A DNA stretch of 61,929 bases, taken from contig JAFVIC010000098.1 of assembly GCA_017477935.1 (NCBI GenBank), forward strand, positions 1 to 61,929. The letters are read 5' to 3'. The notes beneath the pieces are model-generated. The model was not told where the DNA came from. It was given only the letters and a program-made list of their open reading frames with translations, and made no database searches. The position numbers and the translations under genes were made by a program. The DNA is from Akkermansia sp. (GTDB lineage Bacteria > Verrucomicrobiota > Verrucomicrobiia > Verrucomicrobiales > Akkermansiaceae). How positions within the stretch are numbered: the first letter of the stretch is position 1; every line of letters starts with the position of its first letter. This document shows positions 57,218-61,929 of this stretch, in pieces.

Positions 57218-59410
57218 ATGAGTAGCAACGAAGGCAATACACCCATTTATCTGCAGGAAAACCCGAGCAAGATTCAGCGAATGTTCGGGGATTATTACCT
57301 GGAATACGCCTCGTACGTTATTCTGGAGCGTGCCGTGCCGCATATCATTGATGGCCTGAAACCCGTGCAGCGCCGTATTCTTCACTCCATGGAGCGTATG
57401 GATGACGGCCGATTCAACAAGGTGGCTAATATCGTGGGCGATACCATGAAGTACCACCCGCACGGCGATGCCTCCATCGGCAGTGCTCTCGTGACTCTGG
57501 GGCAGAAGGGACTGCTCATTGATACTCAGGGTAACTGGGGTAATATACTCACCGGTGACAGTGCCGCTGCCGCTCGATATATCGAGGCTCGCCTGTCGAC
57601 CTTCGCCAAAGAGGTGGTCTACAGCCCCAAGGTGACGGATTGGAAACTCAGCTACGACGGCCGTAACAAGGAACCCATTGCACTGCCTATCAAGTTCCCG
57701 CTCTTGCTGGCGCAGGGGGCGCTCGGTATTGCCGTGGGCATGAACTGCCTGATTCTGCCGCACAATTTCAATGAGATTATCGAGGCCGCTATTCACTACC
57801 TGCGAGATGAGCCCTTCGAGCTGTTCCCCGATTTCCCCACCGGCGGTCTGCTTGATGTGAGCGGCTACAACGATGGCACCGGCAACAGCCGCCTGCGCTC
57901 CCGTGCTCGGCTCGACGTGAGCAGCAAGCGCGTCATCCGTATTACCGAGGTGCCCTATGGTACCACGACCGATTCGCTCATCGAGAGCATCGAAAAAGCC
58001 ATGGAGAAGGGCAAGCTCAAGGTCTCGCGTATCGAGGACAACACCGCCGCCACGGCTGATATCCTGGTGCACCTGGCCCCGGGCGCTGATGTGGAGAAAA
58101 CCTGCAATGCCCTCTATGCCTTCACCGATTGCCAGAAGAGCATATCGCCCAAGGCGGTGGTTATCATGGACCGCAAGCCCGTCTTTATGGGCGTGAGTGA
58201 GATTCTGAAGCACAATGTTGACTTCACCCGCGAGACTCTGCGCCGCGAGCTTGAGGTGCGACTGGGTGAGCTGCAGGAGGCCTGGATGCTCGCCAGTCTC
58301 GAAAAAATCTTTATCGAGAACCGCATTTACAAGGTACTTGAAGAGAGCGACAGCTGGGAGCAGTCCATTACCGAAATCGGTGAGCGCCTGGCTCCCTTCG
58401 TGGTCGACTTCATACGCCCCGTCACGCGCGATGACATCGTTCGCCTGACCGAAATACGCATTAAGAAAATCGCCAAATACGAAATTCACGAGGCCGAGCA
58501 CCACATCGCCGGGCTCGAGGGCGAAATCGAGCAGACCCGCAAGCACCTTGCGCAGCTCACCCGCTATACCATTCGTTGGTTCGAGAACTTGCGCAAGAAG
58601 TATGGCGATGCCTGGCCCCGCCGTACTGAACTCGCCACCTTCGACTCGCTCACCCGTGCCGAGGCCGCCGTGGAAAACGAAATGCTCTATATCGATGAAG
58701 ACGGTTTCGCCGGATATGGCGTGCGCAAAGGGGAGCCTCTGGAGAAGTGCTCCACGCTCAGCGATATTCTGACCATTGACAGTCAGGGCGTGCTGATGGT
58801 GCGCCGCGTGCAGGAAAAGTTCTACGTCGGCAAGAAACCTCTCTGTATTCGCGTGCTGCGCCCGGGGGATGACTGGGTGTTCAACCTCATCTACCGCGAT
58901 GGTAAAGAGGGCGTGACCTATGCCAAGCGCTTCCATATAGGCGGATTTACCCGCGATAGGGAATATCCGCTCACCATGGGAACCCCCGGCAGCCGTATCT
59001 TCTTCTTCTCGGTGCATGATAATGAGGAGGACAGCGCCGCGCTTTCCGTCAATGTGTATCTGAAAAACCAGTTTAAGCGCCTGCGCCGTCCCTTTTCCTT
59101 CGACTTTGCCCGCCTGCGCGTGAAGAGCCGTACCGTCATGGGCAACATGGTTACCAAGAACCCGGTGGAGCGCATTGCCCGTATCATGCCCGTGGCGGCT
59201 GAGACGGAGGGGGCTGCGGAAGGTGGCGAGGCCCTGCCGTCCTCCGTGGAGCCGCAGCTGCCGCAGCCGGCACCCACCCCGGAACCCGCTGCAGAGCAGG
59301 GGGGCGAACCGGTACCCGCTCCTGAGCTCGAAACTGCTACTCAGTTGCCGCTCGGCCTTTTCAATAATACCCCGGAAAACACAGAAAATACACAGAATGA
59401 TGAATCTTAA
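57218..59410 (+). CDS. parC: Type IIA topoisomerase subunit A (ParC-like)
   Basis: This is a 730-residue protein. YYLEYASYVILERAVPHIID and GLKPVQRRILHSMERMDDGR open the breakage-reunion domain, and AAAARYIEARLSTFA carries catalytic Tyr121. The quinolone region reads YHPHGDASIGSALV, so Ala85 and Ser89 replace the Ser83 and Asp87 of E. coli GyrA. The C-terminal domain is short, lacks a GyrA box, and ends in a Pro/Glu-rich tail. It therefore looks like a ParC-type subunit of topoisomerase IV; the partner gene is not here. The last 14 bp overlap the fucosidase start. Confidence 0.85.
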   Translation: MSSNEGNTPIYLQENPSKIQRMFGDYYLEYASYVILERAVPHIIDGLKPVQRRILHSMERMDDGRFNKVANIVGDTMKYHPHGDASIGSALVTLGQKGLLIDTQGNWGNILTGDSAAAARYIEARLSTFAKEVVYSPKVTDWKLSYDGRNKEPIALPIKFPLLLAQGALGIAVGMNCLILPHNFNEIIEAAIHYLRDEPFELFPDFPTGGLLDVSGYNDGTGNSRLRSRARLDVSSKRVIRITEVPYGTTTDSLIESIEKAMEKGKLKVSRIEDNTAATADILVHLAPGADVEKTCNALYAFTDCQKSISPKAVVIMDRKPVFMGVSEILKHNVDFTRETLRRELEVRLGELQEAWMLASLEKIFIENRIYKVLEESDSWEQSITEIGERLAPFVVDFIRPVTRDDIVRLTEIRIKKIAKYEIHEAEHHIAGLEGEIEQTRKHLAQLTRYTIRWFENLRKKYGDAWPRRTELATFDSLTRAEAAVENEMLYIDEDGFAGYGVRKGEPLEKCSTLSDILTIDSQGVLMVRRVQEKFYVGKKPLCIRVLRPGDDWVFNLIYRDGKEGVTYAKRFHIGGFTRDREYPLTMGTPGSRIFFFSVHDNEEDSAALSVNVYLKNQFKRLRRPFSFDFARLRVKSRTVMGNMVTKNPVERIARIMPVAAETEGAAEGGEALPSSVEPQLPQPAPTPEPAAEQGGEPVPAPELETATQLPLGLFNNTPENTENTQNDES

Positions 59411-60851
59411 AGCACTGGCTATGTCTGCCGTGGCTGCACTCACCCTGACTGCTCAGGGGCAACAAGTGCTGCCCGTCGCGGGTGATGAGAATCATGCCGC
59501 TGTCACCGAAACGAATGAAGAGCGCGATGTGCGCATGGCCTGGTGGCGCAAGGCCAAGTTCGGCATGTTTGTTCACTACGGTCTGTACTCCGGCCTGGCC
59601 GGTGAATTCAAGGGGCAACCCGGTGGGTCGGAGTGGATTCAGACCAACCTCGGGCTGGATACGGAAACCTACGCCGCCGAGGCGCTGCCGCTCTTCAAAC
59701 CCGCCCCCGGTTGTACGGATGCCTGGGCCGCCCTGGCCGAAGAGGCCGGTTGTCGCTACATGGTGCTGACGACAAAGCACCACGATGGTTTTGCCCTGTT
59801 CGATACCGCTACGTCAGACTACAATGCGAAGAAGGCCGTGGGGCGTGACCTGGTGCGCGAGTTTGTGATGTCTGCCCGCCGCCACGGCATGCAGGTGGGG
59901 TTCTACCACAGTGTGATTGACTGGCACCACCCGTCGTACGACAACACTATCTGCCCCGACCTCTGTTACCCCGTCAATCAGGCTAAAATGCTCAAAGAGA
60001 AGGGAATTCCCCGCAATCAGGCTCTTTACAAGGTCTACTTGCATAATCAGGTGCGCGAACTGCTGACCAATTATGGTACGGTGGATATCATGTGGTGGGA
60101 CTACTCTCAGGGCGCTGCCGAGGGTGAGCGCGCCTGGGCCGCACCGGCGCTCATGGATATGTGCCGCGAGTCGAACCCCGGCATCATCATGAACAACCGC
60201 CTGTATTCTTTCTCAGGCTTTGACCCCTCGCGCGACAGCGTGCAGCTCGACCTGCGCTGCGGTGACTACACCACCCCTGAAAAACGCCTGCCTGCCAAGG
60301 GCTATCCCGGCATTGACTGGGAATCCTGCATGACCGTGGGCGACAAGTGGGGCTACAACCGCTACGATGTCAACCTCAAATCCCCCGCTACCATTATTCG
60401 CCAGCTGCAGCAGTGCGCGGCTAAGGGCGGTAACCTGCTGCTCAATATCAACCCCATGGCAGACGGTACCGTACCCGTTGGCGTGCAGGAGGTTTTCCGC
60501 CGCGTGGGTAAGTGGATGGCGGTTAACGGCGAGGCTATCTACGAGAGCACGCCCGCCTACAGTGTGACTCTGCCCGAGGGGTGGATGTGCAGCGTGGTTT
60601 ATGAAGATACCTATATCTTCCCCCCCGATTTGCGTACGCCCAACGATGTGGAGCTGCTGATTCCCGCTCACGAGATTGATACCGTGGAACCCGAGGTGCT
60701 CGGCCAGCCGGACTGCAAGGTGACGGTCGAGCGAATCGAGCTGCCCGGGGAGGACGAGCCGCGGGCCTTCATGCGCTTTGTAATCCCGGCAGAGGCCTGG
60801 CAGAATGCCGTTGAGGGCTTGCCGGTCATCAAGCTGATTTACGCTCACTGA
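59397..60851 (+). CDS. Secreted alpha-L-fucosidase, GH29
   Basis: This 484-residue protein has a signal peptide (MNLKALAMSAVAALTLTAQG) and then the GH29 barrel: WWRKAKFGMFVHYGLYSGLA, MVLTTKHHDGFALFDTATSD, VGFYHSVIDWHHP and TVDIMWWDYSQG, where the Asp after MWW is the expected nucleophile. The pattern LLLNINPMADGTVP near residue 350 is also typical. It should release fucose from mucin or milk glycans in the periplasm or outside. Its ATG (59397 or 59400) lies inside the parC stop region, so translation is coupled to parC. Confidence 0.93.
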   Translation: MMNLKALAMSAVAALTLTAQGQQVLPVAGDENHAAVTETNEERDVRMAWWRKAKFGMFVHYGLYSGLAGEFKGQPGGSEWIQTNLGLDTETYAAEALPLFKPAPGCTDAWAALAEEAGCRYMVLTTKHHDGFALFDTATSDYNAKKAVGRDLVREFVMSARRHGMQVGFYHSVIDWHHPSYDNTICPDLCYPVNQAKMLKEKGIPRNQALYKVYLHNQVRELLTNYGTVDIMWWDYSQGAAEGERAWAAPALMDMCRESNPGIIMNNRLYSFSGFDPSRDSVQLDLRCGDYTTPEKRLPAKGYPGIDWESCMTVGDKWGYNRYDVNLKSPATIIRQLQQCAAKGGNLLLNINPMADGTVPVGVQEVFRRVGKWMAVNGEAIYESTPAYSVTLPEGWMCSVVYEDTYIFPPDLRTPNDVELLIPAHEIDTVEPEVLGQPDCKVTVERIELPGEDEPRAFMRFVIPAEAWQNAVEGLPVIKLIYAH

Positions 60852-60862
60852 TTCCGCGCGTC

Positions 60863-61555
60863 ATGCCTGCCACCACCTTCACCCTGCCCAGGCTTCTCGG
60901 GAATCGCTATGTGCTCTCTGCCGTGCTGCGAGAGACTGCCGATACCGTGCTCTACGCAGCTACGCAGAAGGATATGCGCCGTGAGGTGGTGGTGGAAACC
61001 CTGCGCCCCGGTCTGGCAGACGATGTGGAGCGCGTGCAGGCCTTTCTGAGCAAGGCGCGCGCTCAGGCCGGTATGAGCGGCGGGCGAATTGCCTCCACCC
61101 TCGAGCTCTTTCATGACGAGGATACCTGGCACCTGGCCAAAGAACGAATCGAGGGTACCCCGCTCGATGTCATGGTGGCGGAGGGGCGCCAGCTGTCCGC
61201 CTGTGACATCTGCGAACTCATGCAGCTGCTCTGCCATATCTGCATCGGCATGGATATCGAGGGGATAGCCGCTGAGCCTTTCCACCTGCGTTATTTGTAT
61301 TATCAGTCGCCCGGATTCCGTTTGCGGAATCCGGCGCTGGGCGGTACCCGCGAGCGCACTTCCAGTCGCCGTGTGCTTACCGCCGCTGCGGCCGACCTGC
61401 TTGAGCTGGTTGACCTCTGCTCGCCGAATGCCACCGAGCTTTGCGATATTCTCAACCGCATGCAGTACCCCGCGAACTGGACTCCCCTCAGCCCCCTCTA
61501 TTTTGATGAGGAGCTCGTGCGCCTGCAACAGCACTGCTGCGAAACATCGCACTGA
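60863..61555 (+). CDS. Degenerate protein kinase-fold protein
   Basis: This is a 230-residue protein. The start (PRLLGNRYVLSAVLRETADT, then VLYAATQKDMRREVVVETLR) follows a kinase N-lobe, but the usual VAIK Lys is replaced (VVVETL). It shows no glycine-rich loop in full, no HRD and no DFG; HLAKERIEGTPLDVMVA fits the hinge. The C-lobe is truncated. It could be a pseudokinase or an inactive remnant of a Ser/Thr kinase. It starts 11 bp after the fucosidase gene. Confidence 0.55.
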   Translation: MPATTFTLPRLLGNRYVLSAVLRETADTVLYAATQKDMRREVVVETLRPGLADDVERVQAFLSKARAQAGMSGGRIASTLELFHDEDTWHLAKERIEGTPLDVMVAEGRQLSACDICELMQLLCHICIGMDIEGIAAEPFHLRYLYYQSPGFRLRNPALGGTRERTSSRRVLTAAAADLLELVDLCSPNATELCDILNRMQYPANWTPLSPLYFDEELVRLQQHCCETSH

Positions 61556-61929
61556 GTTGCTATTCTGTGGGGCGGTTTCAGATTTGCTGATTAGCCAACT
61601 GCTGTTGAACAAATCGGGATTTGGCGTGCTTGCCCGCGGACGTTCCGCCCGCCGAACCCGAAAGCCCCCTCCGGGGCGACAGAGAGTAGCGAGGGGCAAG
61701 CGAGCCGTCAGGCTCGCGCAGCCCCGGGTTGTGAGAGAAAAAAGTACATGAGAGCCCCGACGCGGAACGCGGAGGGCCGACAGATGGCCGAGGCTCAATC
61801 CCATGCGGCGGCCTTCTGTCGACCCGCCATCCGGCGGGGCTCTGACATGTTTTTCGCTTGCTACCGGAGACTTCGCTGCTGACGCAGCTTCGGCTCCGGC
61901 TATTGTCTGTCGTCCTGCGGACTTAAATC
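61556..61929. other. Structured non-coding DNA at the right window end
   Basis: GCCCC/GGGGC (61664-61677) and GCGAGCC/GGCTCGC (61700-61717) form small hairpins. A large imperfect hairpin spans 61746-61850 (ACATGAGAGCCCCG pairing with CGGGGCTCTGACATGT, and GACAGA pairing with TCTGTC). No gene is supported. It resembles an intergenic repeat element or structured RNA; the window ends before its context is clear. Confidence 0.45.

Noticed and set aside
57200..59443. Minus-strand frame of 747 codons opposite parC
   Set aside because: It is a shadow of the topoisomerase gene, without family motifs.
1..61929. CRISPR array
   Set aside because: I saw no series of regularly spaced identical repeats with unique spacers; the repeats present are dispersed short motifs.

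Overview
The window looks like chromosome of an Akkermansia-like member of the Verrucomicrobiota. The basis is a very large beta-strand-repeat surface protein ending in a PEP-CTERM anchor, secreted glycosidases (GH29 and GH18), a catalytic-type Thi4, A-rich or leaderless start regions instead of Shine-Dalgarno sites, and GC-rich coding DNA. The genus is inferred from these traits, not proven.

Region 1 (1-414) is the left host flank: the start of a GIY-YIG protein, a structured repeat, and an intrinsic terminator that appears to have belonged to a tRNA-Ala gene now 29.5 kb away. Region 2 (415-29983) is an apparently complete lambda-like prophage, bounded by a 10-bp direct repeat (attL 415-424, attR 29974-29983) at the 3' end of tRNA-Ala(CGC). 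From left to right it holds a hicAB toxin-antitoxin pair, an unusual array of five XRE regulators on the minus strand with two ribbon-helix-helix-like genes on the plus strand, a SieB-like exclusion gene, and a plus-strand early operon with helix-turn-helix proteins, primase-like and SF3-like helicase proteins and an HD hydrolase. A minus-strand late operon converges on the early operon at a terminator at 13221-13260. Read in its own direction from 28.2 kb, it carries terminase, portal, ClpP-type protease/scaffold, capsid, head-tail genes, lysis genes, tape measure, a frameshifted tail chaperone, distal tail genes and a glycosyltransferase. A small plus-strand membrane-protein gene with its own promoter interrupts it. 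The tyrosine integrase lies next to attR.

Region 3 (29974-45155) is host: tRNA-Ala, an AI-2E family transporter, a small lipoprotein, a DeoR regulator, a conserved unknown, leuD and leuC, a small secreted protein, a two-gene unit of a membrane-anchored repeat protein and a secreted caspase-like protease with an EF-hand, then divergent thi4 and thiE.

Region 4 (45225-61929) is host surface and glycan biology: a 2842-residue PEP-CTERM protein, then a two-gene operon of a GH18 glycosidase and an IdeS/Mac-family (C66) cysteine protease. These are followed by an FNT-family channel, a ParC-like topoisomerase subunit overlapping a GH29 alpha-L-fucosidase, a kinase-fold protein and a structured non-coding end.

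The strongest signals are: the GH18 plus IdeS-like operon, which has the same enzyme classes as the streptococcal EndoS/IdeS pair; the tandem prophage immunity switches, which share operator motifs with a lysogenic-conversion gene; the in-frame A AAA AAC slippery site at the stop codon of the tail chaperone; and a repeated promoter geometry placing ATG 6-8 nt after the -10 box.
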